Below are positions 1 to 11,312 of a stretch of 64,000 nt of DNA, piece by piece; position 1 is the stretch's first letter, and every line of letters begins with the position of its first letter. A program made the translations under genes and the position numbers. The notes below the pieces were generated by a model that saw nothing but the letters and a program-made list of their open reading frames with translations, ran no database searches and had not been told where the DNA came from. Location: the NCBI RefSeq assembly GCF_902167145.1, contig NC_050102.1, forward strand, positions 9,362,850-9,426,849. The letters run 5' to 3'. The stretch comes from Zea mays (lineage: Eukaryota > Streptophyta > Magnoliopsida > Poales > Poaceae).

Positions 1-1142
1 ATATGAGATGGTGGATGGTTCAAGGGTGTGTTTTGTTTGACTTTGGCTTTTGCCCATAAAAGCCAAACCAAAGGGGTGGATCTAGGAAGAACTTTTTATA
101 AATGCTGAGTTTTTTGCAGTGAAAAACTGAAATTTTGCAGTGCAAAACTGAAAGTACCCCTGGACCTGCTTTTAGTGGCTTTAAGATAGAATTGTGAAAA
201 CATATATTGAAGAACTTTTAATGGCTTTTAGTGGTTTGCACCAAACGGTTTTAGCTTTTTAACAGCTCATGGCCCACATCAGCTTTTTCCACAGCTCACA
301 GCCTACAACTTTTTTCAGAGCCGCAGCCCAACCAAACAGGCCCTAAGTGTTAAATGTTACACACGGTTGGATTATGGTCTAATGGATTAGAATGTTCGCT
401 TGCACGTTTGCACGTAGCGTCTGATTGTACGGTGGTTGTTGTTCTACTTTAAGTTCATTTTGAGAAGCAGTTGAATCGTTGCATATAGCTTCGGTGCTTA
501 TACTATGGATCTGCCCCTGGTCATTGCAGCATGTAAATTATTTCGGTAGATCTTCGAGTGTTCTAACACTACGGGCTAGTTTGAGAGCCACAAAACCGGA
601 GATGATCGGAGGGGTCAAATTTGAATAAGACGGAGATTTTAGCCTTTCCAACCCCCTCCGATTTTATGACTAACAAAATATTCCTACTAATTCCGTAACA
701 CCACGCGATGGGAATTATTGTTGTTGGTGTCCCCTAATTTTTTTTTACCGCACTATGGCTATATGGCTTCAAGGCAACATATAGACACCGGTTGTGGCAC
801 GAATACCACGTGGGACCTGGCTATATAGGATTTAAAAATCGTAAGAAATAACTACTAGTCGATTTTTAAATATTGTTTATAAAAAAAAAGCGGCGAACAC
901 CGAAGCCTCCTCGTGACCGGGGCGGGCCTCTGCAACAAAACTATGACTTACAGAGGAACGCATGCGGCCATGCAGAGAGTGTCGTCAGGGTCCTCCGGTC
1001 GTCGCCTCCACGGCTCCACTGGGTAACTGATGGACGCGTCCTGCACTGCATGGTCTGCATTTGTCCGCCCCGCTTCCCTTTTGCTGATGGAATCCCGGCT
1101 GCAGGTACCGGTTTATGTCGCCTACTGCCTGCTTTGACGCAC
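1..1142. other. Intergenic sequence upstream of the PUF gene, with MITE-like ends
   Basis: No convincing coding region is visible. The stretch from about 24 to 345 has loosely inverted ends (a gggtgtgttttgttt-like start and an end whose reverse complement begins gggcctgtttggttgg), the style of hAT or Harbinger MITEs in grasses, but no target duplication could be matched. A second sequence near 570-660 (gggctagtttgagagcc) also looks like a MITE terminus. The rest is AT-rich spacer. Confidence is low for any particular element. Confidence 0.35.
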
Positions 1143-1190
1143 CCTCTCTCTCTCTCTTCTCTCTCTCTCCTCTCTCTCTCTCTCTCTGAC
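1143..1190 (+). repeat. CT/TC microsatellite
   Basis: An almost uninterrupted run of CT dinucleotides lies about 450 bp upstream of the first PUF coding exon. Pyrimidine-rich tracts of this sort are common near plant transcription starts and in 5' leaders. Whether it is transcribed cannot be told from the sequence. Confidence 0.9.
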
Positions 1191-1249
1191 TCTGAGAAAA
1201 GCATATATTGTATTCATCTATTAGTACCCAGACCGAATTCTGTTCTAGC

Positions 1250-1258
1250 TATATATAT
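1250..1258 (+). promoter_or_regulatory. Candidate TATA box for the PUF gene
   Basis: TATATATAT follows the CT tract. It would put the transcription start near 1285, upstream of a possible leader intron and of the first ATG at 1643. The assignment rests on position and motif only. Confidence 0.3.
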
Positions 1259-1318
1259 GTGCTTCTTCCAGCATCAGGCTGCTTAAGGCTTTACCGGCCA
1301 GTCAATTCAAGCAGAGAG

Positions 1319-1388
1319 GTGAGTCCTCCAACCTATCAACCGATCTCTGTTCGAATTCGACCGGTGTTCTTCTTTCTTCTCGTCACAG
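1319..1388 (+). other. Possible 5'-UTR intron of the PUF gene
   Basis: A good donor (GAG|GTGAGT, GT at 1319-1320) is followed 70 nt later by a pyrimidine-rich acceptor (cgtcacag, AG at 1387-1388). It would splice a leader upstream of the ATG at 1643. The length is near the minimum for plant introns. It does not affect the protein. Confidence 0.3.
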
Positions 1389-1642
1389 GAATTTAATTTC
1401 TTAGCTTCTAATGTTTACATACGCGGTTGGTTTTGATGGGGTTATTAGCACACACATATATATAGACGGAATGAATATACACACGAACAATACGATCGAA
1501 TGTAATCTTTGCATTACGCATCCTCTCCTCCTTTTGCAAAGTGAAAAAGGGGGGAATATTATAACTGATAAGCGCGGCGGCTACCACCACCTGTTCATCC
1601 AGTGGCCAGTGCTATCAAAAAGGGAAAGGTGATCGTCTATAT

Positions 1643-4600
1643 ATGGATCCATGCCGAGGAAGGAGTTCGTCAAGGAGGGGCTCCATTGCTGCTGGAGCTG
1701 GACATGGTCACTTTGATGCAGACGACGATGCAGCAGCACTAGTTCCTCCTCCTTACCGCCTGTTCCCGGAGCCGGAGGAGACGGCCGCCCGCGACATCCA
1801 GCTCCGTCAGTTCTTCTCCGTGGATCGGCGCCAGCCGCCGCAGCTGGAGGTACTTCTTCATTAATTCTCAATAATTTTGGATCCTCAGCTCTATTATCGT
1901 ACTGCTGTATGCAACTGCGAGTTACTACCTCCCCGTTCGTTTTTATTTGTCGTCGGGTAGTATAATATTGAACTAAGTGGTGTCAAATCAAATAAATAAA
2001 AATGGAGTTAGTATTATATTACATCAGGTTTGATTATATTAATTATATGCCTCGTTATCTATTATTATTAGTTATAGATAGAGATATGCTCTACATCTGT
2101 ATGTGGTTGGCTCGATGCCAACCTAAATTTTATTTACTTTCTGCTACTTAATTAATTTCTCTAGTCATTTGTTACTCTATGTACGTTTTCTACTTCTTTA
2201 TGAAGGCTACATCTATAGATGGCCAATAAGCACGAGGCCCGCGAGCCCGGTACGAAGCCCGCTGTTTGGGCCCGGTCCAAGCCCGGCACGGCCCGGTTCT
2301 ATGCGGGTTCGGGCCGGGCTCAGACAAGAAACTAGGCACGGTGGGCTAGCCCGGCACGGCCCGTTTACCTCTAAGCACGTTAAGCCCGCTTTTTTGCAGT
2401 AAAACGTGATTTTCGGTCTGCTTTTTTCGTGCTAAACGGGCCGGCCCGGCTCGTTTAGGCCCGCTGCGGGCCGGGCTCGGACAGGGAATCGAGCCCGTGG
2501 GCTTAGAAGGCTCGGCCCGGTTTTCTAACCGTGCCTGACGGGTCGGGCTTCACCGGGCCCGAGCCGGACCGGGCGGCCCGTTTGACCATCTCTAGCTACA
2601 TCTTACCCATGTACTACTACTCCCTTGGTCCTTTAGGGGCTGTTTGGATCCCACGAGCTAAAACAAAAGTAATTAAACTTTAGTCACTTAGGAGCTGAAG
2701 ATCAAAACAAGGAGAGATAAAAGTAATAAAACATGGTAAGAAGTATCAAAATTAGTCACTTTTAGTTTTTTTAGTTTTTTTGTAGTGACTGAAATTTAGT
2801 CACTTTTGCTTTAGCTAGCTCCTAGGATCCAAACAGACCCTTAATATAAGCGCATACGAGCGTCCAAAAAATATATACAAACTCAAGGAATTCTAGGTAG
2901 CAAAGCAATTTTGTGCTAAGCAATCATAGAAGTTTGGCATGTATTATATTGTTACCTACTCATTTATGGATCAATCACCATTGATCACGTTGATGATAGC
3001 GCTTGATTAAGAAATAAAGCGTACATGCATCTCTTGTGTTCTCTCTTAACCTAATTCTAAAATCTCTACAATGCACTATATATATTATAGGATAGGACAG
3101 AAGGGAATATGCTTTGGTTTAGAACAACAATTATTTTTTTGCTAGATATTGCTTTGCTAATGATGGTGTGTCTTACAAATCTCGATGTGAGTAACCTTTT
3201 CTTTTGGTACAACTGAAATTGGGTTCCCTCAACCGACCATGCCCCTTCTAGGCTGGGAGGTTTGGCCCTATATATAAGTTCAGAATTTGATGACACTATA
3301 TAGAACCTAGAATTCCTTCCCAGATTACCTAAAACCGGATACTCCATCCCGAGGAATCCAGATGATCTAGTTTATAGGATTTTCATGGTACCTAAAACTA
3401 GATAATATAGTACCGGGAAGCTGTGTTATTCAGTTTCCCATATTGCATCGCCACGAGGTTATGTGTCTGAGGGCAGCTCTCCCATCCCCCAGGCCAAGGA
3501 AACTATAGGTGGTGTGAAGAGGACACCACAATGATGCTATTACGAAAGAGAGGGATGAAGGAGGTAGAGATTGAATTGTAGCATGGCAAAGTGGTGGGGA
3601 TGCAACAAAGAATACATTAATTCTATTAAGGATGGCCTTATCTCTAATATGCCTAAAAGGACTAGCTTGAGTTCTAGATAAAAGAGGTGGAGAGGGTAAG
3701 TTTGATCTATTATAAACTTAACCTGGAGATTTCATAATGTACAATAGCAAAAATCATAAACTGACTAGCATGATGTACACCTTAGGCTTTTTCTAGTCTA
3801 CTCTACTTACCCAAACCCTAAAGCATTTTGCAACCTAGAGATGGATATCATCTAGTGCATGTTAATGTTGGAAAGGTAAAAACTACACAATCAACCACAA
3901 TGCTTAAGCATGGTAAGTAAAAAGCTAGTCTAGGAAGGGAAAACTCATGGAAATGAGGATTTGTACTATGGCATCGTTTGCCAAAAAAACATCCCTTATT
4001 TTATGTTGAAGCTTCACCAAGCCATTCCTTGATCTACGTGTTGAGTTTAACAAAGGTTTGCTAACATAAGGCAAGCGACGCAAGCCACAAAGGCTCACCA
4101 CCATGAACTGGCTCTCTTGGCTACCTTGGTGCAGTCTAATATGGAGCTTCTCCACTAAGGATGGGCTCTCCTACACAAAGTTCATGTTGGTCCACACCAA
4201 GCTCGGTGGGTTGATGTCGCCGGAAGATCACCATGAAGTCAAGTGCTCTATCTCACTAAGATTATAAGGACACAATAGTCCAAACTCTCAAGCTATCATG
4301 TTGTAACTAACTCTCACAAATATAAACACTAAGTTTTATACTATGCTTTGGATGTCATCAAATATGTGTCTGACTGGTGGATGGAGTGATTCTAGTCTCG
4401 CAATAACTTCAATAGTCGCCATCTATAAATGATTATCCAAGGGCATATATTTCCTCAAAAAGGTTGTAGTTGTTGGGTAGATTCTTGCTTTTGCAGTGAG
4501 CAATGAGTGATATGTTGGCACTCAAAACCCTACAACACCATCCAATAGGCTTTTAGATCATTAAAATTAGAGTTGTTGACAATAGGACCCACACAATGAC

Positions 4601-7600
4601 CCCTTGCTAGTGTTGGGGAGAATGCTTTGTTCAAGGCACATAAGTAACAAACTTGTTATCTAAGTGTGTTGCAGGTGGAACGTTCATACCTATTAGGCAA
4701 AAATGATAAGCTCCGTCCGTCTAGCTTCGGCGAAGGAGTAACCGAAGGGAAGATAATCATTTGTCGAACTTGATGTTACCTTCAGACAGAGAAGGGCCAT
4801 GAAGGATGAAAACGAGAGATATATGGAACATTTCTCATATTAAAAGTCGTACATACCTTTCCCGACTATGTACGTCATTTGTACATGGTGAGGCATGCTC
4901 CCGTAACTATGTACAAATATGTATACTGGCCGATCCTACAAATAGGTGTTTAGTGCCACTGCTATAGGGTTAACCAATTGTAACCCCATGTTTGTATCAC
5001 CTTCGTGCAAGACCACCTCCAAAAGGCATTCGTCCTTGTGTACTTGTCAACAACTGAGATCTTTGAAGGTTCAGCATTCTAAAGGTCTCCTATGTAATGT
5101 AGTATCTCTTGTTACTCCTTCGTGTGTAAAGGATAATGAAGCGGCTTGTTTTCTTACAAGCCTAACATACAACTTGCTGAAATGATTTCACTTCGTACTT
5201 GTTACCTTCGCTATCTGCTTTTCCTATCAAAACTCTCATATATTCATCTTTGAACCCCTCGAAGGTGAATAAAGGGGAGAGTTCACTTTAATTATATTGC
5301 CCTATTATGGTTTCTTATGTAGCTTCGAAAGGAAACTAACATTTAGCGTCCACCTCTAGTGAACTCACTGGCTCGCACTACTATGCCTCCGTGAAGGGGT
5401 GGCGATGGTGTTGTTGGTTCTACTATTGATCCCGAAGGTCAAGAACATGTTGAAGCTCTATAGTTGAATGCTACCCATAGTGATGTGCACTGGGTGATCT
5501 GTTGCCACCTTCAACTCATATCATATGATTTGGTGGCCGAATTCATGGTAGTATTCAACTTGTCACCCTTACTAATGTGCACTATATAATCCAGTAGCAC
5601 ATTCCAACCCTTTAGTAGATCATTCAATGGCACATTCCTTTTCTATCATAGTTATTGTTTAGCATTGCATGGTACATTAGGCCAAGTCAAGTTGAACCCT
5701 ATAAAATTTGCCAATTCATATACAAATGTATTCTTAACTAATGTATTTAGATGATGGTCAATGTGTGAGCACCTAGAGAGGGTGAATAGGTGACCCTACA
5801 ATATTAACTCTAAACAAGACAACCTTAGTTTATAATACGTGTTAGTGAGAACTAAAACCAAGTTAGGATAAAAAGAGAGAAGCGATGAGAACTCTTCACT
5901 TGATTGCTCCTTTAAGACGAGTATTAAACTTATTAGAGAACTCGAGAAGACATTAATCACAATAATTAAAATAGACAAGAGACACAGCGATTTTTACCAT
6001 GGTTTGGTCAATGCCTACTCCACGTTGTGGTGACCTCCTTTGATCAAGGGTTGCACTCAACCCCTCTCAAGTGATCCAAAGACCAAACTTTAGTGTCACA
6101 ATTGTCTTCCTTATATCAATATCTCGTTGTGAGGAATATCCATAAATTAGAGTCTTTCACGCCTTACACAAATGATTACAATCAAAATCGGAGTAAGGAG
6201 AGGAGTAGAGACACACACAAGAGCATAACGCAGCAACAACACGCACACAAGCAAAAGAGAGAGCGCACGAATCAAAATGACAGAGTCACAGCTCAAGAAC
6301 GCACTCAAATCTCTCTCTAACAAATCACAACGTGCTCAAGGGGTGCTTGGGTAACAACTCCATGCGCCTAGGGGGTCCTTTGTAGCCCCAAGGGACCTAT
6401 GAGCCATTTGTTCTTCATTTGGAAAGCTCTGGTTGTCTTTTGCCCGCGGGTGCACCGGACACTGCACAGTCGCCGATTTGTTTCCTTCCCTGACGAAGTT
6501 GACCGTTGCCGACCATTAGACATTGTTGATCACTTGGCACACCGGACAGTCCGGTGCAGTCTGGTGACCGTTGGCCAAGCTGGCGTGACCGGCGCCGATT
6601 GCGCGGCCGACCGTTGTCGCAGACGCCCGGCTAACACCCCGGACAGTCCGGTGAATTATAGTCGGCGAAGTCCTCGCCAAACCCAAGAGCGACTAGTTTG
6701 GCTGGCTGGACAGTCCGACGAGGCCTAGACTGGCCCAAGTTTGACCAAACTTAGCCAAACATCTTTTCTTGAAATTGGCTCGATTTGAGGAGTTTCCTAG
6801 CACTTAGATGAACATAGTTAGCAACTAAAACAATTGACTAAGTGTTATAATCATACATTTGTTCCTTCAATGCAATAGGATTTGCAATATGCTCCAAAAA
6901 TGCAATTTTCTTATATTTCTCAATTTGCTTTACAATCACATGTGCTCATACTGATATGAGGAGACGTTAGTTCATAGTAATGTGTTGGACATTTAATCAC
7001 CAAAACAGCTAGAAATACCCAAGGACACATTTTCCTTTCACAATGGAGCTGACCCCAATGCCTTTGTTGTCTGGCTTCGCCCCTGCTCTAAATCAATCCA
7101 TGATTTATGGTACCCATGTCTCTTTTATTGAAGTGGTTCCTTGACACATTTTGAAGTCCAAAGGGTTTGGTTCACACACTTATAACTCATATGTTAGTAT
7201 AGAAGTCCTATAGTTGATTCAATATTGTACGTTTCTATGCTTATTTCAAGGGGGTGGTTATCACTCTTCCTAATAAGGATCAGTTGTAAAAGACAATTTT
7301 GATAAAAAGGAGCAAGCATGAGAGAACCTTGATTGAATGCTCACATCAATATAGGACATTAATTAAGTGTAGGGCTTGGAGGATGCCTATTGAAAAGAAA
7401 AGAACATGCGCAATTGATGATTGTCCTTTTTCTTATAGTACCTAGTGTTTTTCAAACGTCCCATGGACCATCAACCTAATGATTCTTCAAGCTATCCTAT
7501 ACTACTGCTTGTCCAAGGTTGTCCCATGGCAAAATTTACTTTGGGTCAACATTATTTTAGTATATGGTAGGCCCAACAAGTAGAAATTTTTAGCCCAAGC

Positions 7601-10600
7601 TAAGACAAAATATGTTCGGCCCAACGCAACAATGCGCTATGGCTAGGGTTTTTCTATATAAACCGGGTCCATTCCCATTCATGAATCACTCCCCTTCCCG
7701 TCTCGGGCTTCACCGCCGCAACACACGTACTCCCCCAATCTACTAGTGTCTCTCCACCAAATTTTTGGTCTCGGATACAACCAAGATGTCTTCATCTTTG
7801 CACGACTTAACACCAAGGCATCTTTAATGATTCCACGAGGTAAATCACTACCTATTACACTATCCTCCGCAAGGCCGAAACTCGGAATTTGAAGGAATTT
7901 ATACTTACATATGGGTGATTGCTTATTGTCTTGTTTGTTGGGAACAAATAACGGATCGTGGAGACTATACTTTTCATCATATATAGAGGTAATATTTAAT
8001 CCCACTATATGGTTGTAGGGAAAGGATCTTTCCTTAGGATGCTCTAGAAATAGTACGCAACTACAAAAAAAAGTGTAGGTGGATGTATCGATTCCAGCAG
8101 TCTACACTGAAGGATTCATTTATGGTGGTCTAAGATCTAGGTTCGGTATATCGCTTAATGTTTTGCTAGCATATGAGGATGTTAGATATAGCTTGGTAGA
8201 TGAGGTAACCTAGCCCCGGCCTAGTCGCTATAGAGATCTAACTCTATATATCTGGTTAAGCCCCTTAATGTTTCCAAACTGATGGTTTCATTACAGGTAT
8301 TTTTTTTCATTGCCCTGTGATGTAATGCGCAGAGTTTAGGTGCAGATCTTTACTCTATTAATGCTAGGAGTTTATGAAAAACGATATTTCCTCATAAGAA
8401 AAAGTACTATTTTTGGAGAGAAAAAAAACTGTATGTGTATGGCATTCTGTTTTGCTTTGCATGACATAACTCTGTGATTGAGAAAAAAAAGAAGCTGGGA
8501 TTTAACTTTGTTGTTCTATATTATTATGAGAACTGTTGGTCTACTTTACAAAGTTGGAGTTTTCCTTTGAGAATTGCCTTTGATTCAATAATACTGGATA
8601 TGACTCACACTGTGCATGCAGTGAGAATGATAATATATACTACTATATAGCAAGTATGCATGATGCTAGGCATCAAGACTCGGTTTCTTGTTACATGTAC
8701 TGTGATGGTACTGAACCATTGCTGTTTCCTCCTCTCAGGCCAGCTGGCGACAACAACTACCAGCATTTTATCCTGGAGGCGGCGTCACCGTCGCCGATCC
8801 CTCCTCTCAACTGGCAACAATGGGTGCACAGGATGCAACTGCCCTGAGTGTTCAGCAGGGCCGAGCGAGGACAGCTGCTGAAAACCTCGTCCACGTCCCT
8901 GCCGCCCAGGTTTCACTTCCAGGTGCCCTAGCCCTAGGGAACTTTGAGCAAGAGCTCGGAGAAGACGCGCTGCTGCCGCCGGTGCTGAGCCAGGAGCAGC
9001 AGGACGCCGTGAAGAGATACAACCATCTGATGGGGGTCCACGTGGCGTACTTCCGCGTGTGCATCGACCCTACGGTGGCCAGTTCCAGGCGGCTCCTCCA
9101 GCAGGCAATCCAGGATCTCAAGAACCACTGTGCTGGCGATGCTCTGGTGGCGCATTATTACGTGAACAACAGGAACAACAACGACCCAGCAGATCAGCCA
9201 GACACTACTACGGCCATTCGGCAGCAAGCAATTGCTCGCTCTGCTGATGCCTCCTCTCGGCAGCATCATGGCGCCTGCAGAGGATTCAACGACCATCATG
9301 GCGGCGGCGTTGTTCCTTCCGTTCACCGGGAGGAGGAGGAAGCTCTGGCGGCTCCGGTGGTGGCGATGAGCATGAGCCCCGCCTTGCGGCTCGTGGACAT
9401 CAAGGGCAAAGTCGCAGCTTTCTGGTGTGCATGACTGCTTACTGTCAGCAGACGCTTAATATATATATATATATACTTCAGTTACTGTAACTCTGGAAAC
9501 GCGTGCATGCATGCAATGCAGTGCCGATCGCAACGGGAGCCGCTTCGTGCAGCAGGCGCTTGAGGCGGCAGCGCCGGAGGAGATCGCCATGGTTTACAAG
9601 GAGATCATGCCCTGCGTGCGCACGCTTGCCGTCGACATGTTTGGAAACCATGCCATCCAGAAGGTTAATATATACTAAAGTTTCTCGCTGCTGATCCAGT
9701 ATATACATATATATGTTAGAAATTACCAATCGGTTTACCTCTGTTTGATTTTTGTCTCGCACCTGCATGCACATGCAGATTCTTGAGCATGGGCCGAGGT
9801 CCTGCAAGCGAGGGGTCATCAGTAATCTGATCGGCCATTTGTTGCCCCTAAGCCTTGACAAGTACAGCTGCCGGGTGGTACAGAAGGTCACTAGCTAGTA
9901 TTTCAGATCGATTCATCAGAAATGAAGTTCGTCACCGAGAGCTCTCGCTCATCGTCATTTGGCTGTTGATCTGTTCTTTTTTTTTTGGCTGTCTCTCTGT
10001 CGTCGTCTCAGTCTTTCGACGTAGGGGAGCACGACCAGAAGGTGGCGATGGCCAAGGAGCTCGGCAGCAAAGTGCTGAGGTGTGTCCGCGACCAGTTCGC
10101 GAACCACGTCGTCCAGAAGTGCGTCGAGTGCCTGCCGTCCAAGGACATCCACTCCATCCTCCGAAGCTTCTACGGCCGGGCCAAGGCGCTGTCCACCCAT
10201 CCCTTCGGCTGCCACGTCATCCAGGTTTTTGCTCTCGCGCTGCATCTGCATCGACGATGTGTCGTCGTCGTCGGTGTCTCATCTGATCCTTCAAAACTTG
10301 ACGACTCCCAGAAAGTGCTGGCCCGCTGCAAAGACCACGAGATCTACCACGCGCTGACGGCGGAGATCATGGAGAACGTGAACAAGCTGGCGGCGGACAG
10401 GTTCGGCAACTACGTGGTGCAGCAGCTGGTGGAGCACGGAGGCGGCGCCATGCGGTCCGCGATGGTCAGGAGGTTCGCCGGCCGCGTCGTCGGCATGAGC
10501 TACCACAAGTTCGCCTCCAACGTGGTGGAGAAGTGCCTGGCGTTCGGGAGCCAGGAGGACCGCCGGCTCATCGCCGACGAGATCGTCGCCGGCGGCGGCG

Positions 10601-10976
10601 GCGGCCAGCAGCAGCACTTGGACCATCTCGTGGTTAGTACGTGGTGGCTTGCATTGCACGCGCTGTGACAGATTTTCCTTTGTTTGATTCCACTCACTCA
10701 CGCCATAGTGTATTGTTTGTGAATGTGTTCTGTGTACGTACGTACGTGCAGGACATGATGATCAACCCGTACGCGAACTTTGTGATCCAGAAGATGGTGG
10801 TGACGGCGGAGGAGCGGCAGGTGAGGTTGCTGCTGGAGGTGGCAAGTAGCAACGCGGCGAGCCTGGCGAGGTACGCGCATGGACGGCACGTCATCGACGC
10901 CATGGAGAGGTTCCTTGGCGGCGCCAAGGCTGTTGTGCACGCAGACCCTGCTGCACTACCCTGCCGCCGCCGATGA
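1643..10976 (+). CDS. Pumilio/PUF-family RNA-binding protein, seven coding exons
   Basis: PUF proteins bind UGUA-type elements in mRNA 3' UTRs and repress or destabilise the transcript, mostly in the cytoplasm. Coding exons are 1643-1849, 8739-9424, 9522-9663, 9779-9886, 10012-10224, 10312-10632 and 10752-10976. Every junction is GT-AG, frame is kept throughout, and the product is 633 residues. Residues 1 to about 270 are low-complexity and unrecognised. The Pumilio domain occupies about 285-625 with eight repeats whose RNA-facing cores are GSRFVQQ, GNHAIQK, SCRVVQK, ANHVVQK, GCHVIQK, GNYVVQQ, ASNVVEK and ANFVIQK, followed by a C-terminal cap (ARYAHGRHVID). The repeats fit the family very closely. 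Less certain is exon 1, which is joined over a 6.9-kb intron; it is supported by open frame, a good donor and matching phase 0. Alternatively translation starts at the ATG at 8820 or an upstream exon is missing. The sequence looks intact, so the gene is probably functional. Confidence 0.85.
1923..2013. mobile_element. Stowaway-like MITE in PUF intron 1
   Basis: A short AT-rich element starts tactacctccccgttcg and ends with the imperfect inverted counterpart (aaaaatggagttagta). The Tc1/mariner Stowaway family typically has ctccctccgt-type ends and a TA target site. It is about 90 bp and degenerate. Confidence 0.5.
2215..2594. mobile_element. GC-rich MULE-type MITE with a 9-bp target duplication
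   Basis: A 380-bp, very GC-rich block dominated by gcccg/cgggc words is flanked by an exact 9-bp direct repeat GCTACATCT (2206-2214 and 2595-2603). Its ends are inverted copies of each other (atagatggccaa versus agagatggtcaa as reverse complement). A 9-bp duplication is characteristic of Mutator-like elements. There is no transposase, so it is non-autonomous. It is inserted in PUF intron 1. Confidence 0.75.
2636..2840. mobile_element. Tourist (PIF/Harbinger) MITE with TTA target site
   Basis: A 205-bp element starts ggggctgtttggatcc and ends with ggatccaaacagaccc, inverted repeats matching at 15 of 16 positions. It is flanked on both sides by TTA (2633-2635 and 2841-2843), the usual Tourist/Harbinger target. 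It has no coding capacity and lies in PUF intron 1. Confidence 0.8.
2844..4610. other. PUF intron 1, unrecognised AT-rich sequence
   Basis: About 1.8 kb of AT-rich sequence with only short open frames. None shows a recognisable motif. It is probably decayed transposon or ancestral intron sequence. Confidence 0.5.
4611..5763 (+). mobile_element. Truncated Tat-lineage gypsy retrotransposon (LTR plus leader)
   Basis: The sequence from 4611 begins TGTTGGGGAG, the same opening style as the LTRs at 24028 and 32815. It ends near 5341 in aactaaca and is followed by a degenerate primer-binding region (tttagcgtccacctct, then tgaactcact). That region resembles the leader of the cinful-like element (ttggcgcccacctccgg, then tgaactcact). 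This gives a 731-bp LTR read on the + strand plus about 400 bp of leader. No downstream LTR is present and the Ji-type solo LTR starts right afterwards. The CTTCG/CGAAG-rich composition also matches the cinful-like element. Boundaries at the 3' side are approximate. Confidence 0.55.
5764..7040 (-). mobile_element. Solo LTR of a Ji-type copia retrotransposon
   Basis: A single 1,277-bp LTR in reverse orientation opens tgagcacctagagaggg and ends tttcctttca, matching the ends of the Ji-like LTRs at 20097 and 37093. It is flanked by a perfect 5-bp duplication CAATG (5759-5763 and 7041-7045). The internal region and second LTR are gone, the expected product of recombination between the two LTRs. 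Copies of the CACCGGACAGTCCGGTG palindrome lie near 6540 and 6640. It lies inside PUF intron 1. Confidence 0.85.
7041..8738. other. Remainder of PUF intron 1, with a TATA-like promoter motif
   Basis: No gene is recognised. CTATATAAA at 7654-7662 lies in a promoter-like setting, preceded by a gggctagggttt-style run and followed by a C-rich stretch, as in LTR or plant core promoters. It could be a buried LTR promoter or an alternative PUF promoter. A pyrimidine-rich acceptor at 8737-8738 closes the intron. Confidence 0.4.
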
Positions 10977-11300
10977 TGAGCTCGGCGGCTAGCGACACCG
11001 CCGACTGCAATGGCTCCTCTCGATCGATCGTCGATGCTGCAGCAAGGACCACTAGTACTGTCCACCCTGTACGTGAAGCTGGGCTGGCACATATGCATGC
11101 ATGGCAAAAACAAGCCATATCATAATAAGACCAAAGGAATATGAAGGCTGCTTAGCGTCTTCATATATCATATCGCATCAGTATACTCAATTCGTCCGCT
11201 CGGTTTCTCCTTGGTGTAGAGTATAATATAGGTGAATTGTCCATCTCCTCTCGTCAGCTTAAACTTTTGTGTTAAATTGGTTGATGCTTAGAACTTAATA
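10977..11300. other. PUF 3' flank running into the tail of an old copia LTR
   Basis: The first part should hold the PUF 3' UTR; an aataaga motif near 11123 is a possible polyadenylation signal. From about 11200 the text (cagcttaaacttttg, then ttggttgatgctta) resembles the 3' end of low-copy grass copia LTRs and leads directly into a primer-binding site. No boundary or target duplication was found. Confidence 0.4.
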
Positions 11301-11312
11301 TGGTATCAGAGC
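11301..11312 (+). other. Relic primer-binding site of a copia retrotransposon
   Basis: TGGTATCAGAGC is the exact complement of the initiator-methionine tRNA 3' end used by most plant copia elements. It lies directly after LTR-tail-like sequence. No gag or pol follows, so only a fragment remains. Confidence 0.55.

Noticed and set aside
24..345. Complete hAT MITE at the left edge
   Set aside because: The ends are only loosely inverted and no 8-bp target duplication matches.
873..1286. 137-codon open frame as a gene
   Set aside because: It spans the CT microsatellite and 5' leader of the PUF gene, has no known motif, and an equally open antisense frame exists.
8656..8847. Alternative frames across the start of PUF exon 2
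   Set aside because: They cross the splice acceptor at 8738 and are out of phase with both exon 1 and the PUF domain.
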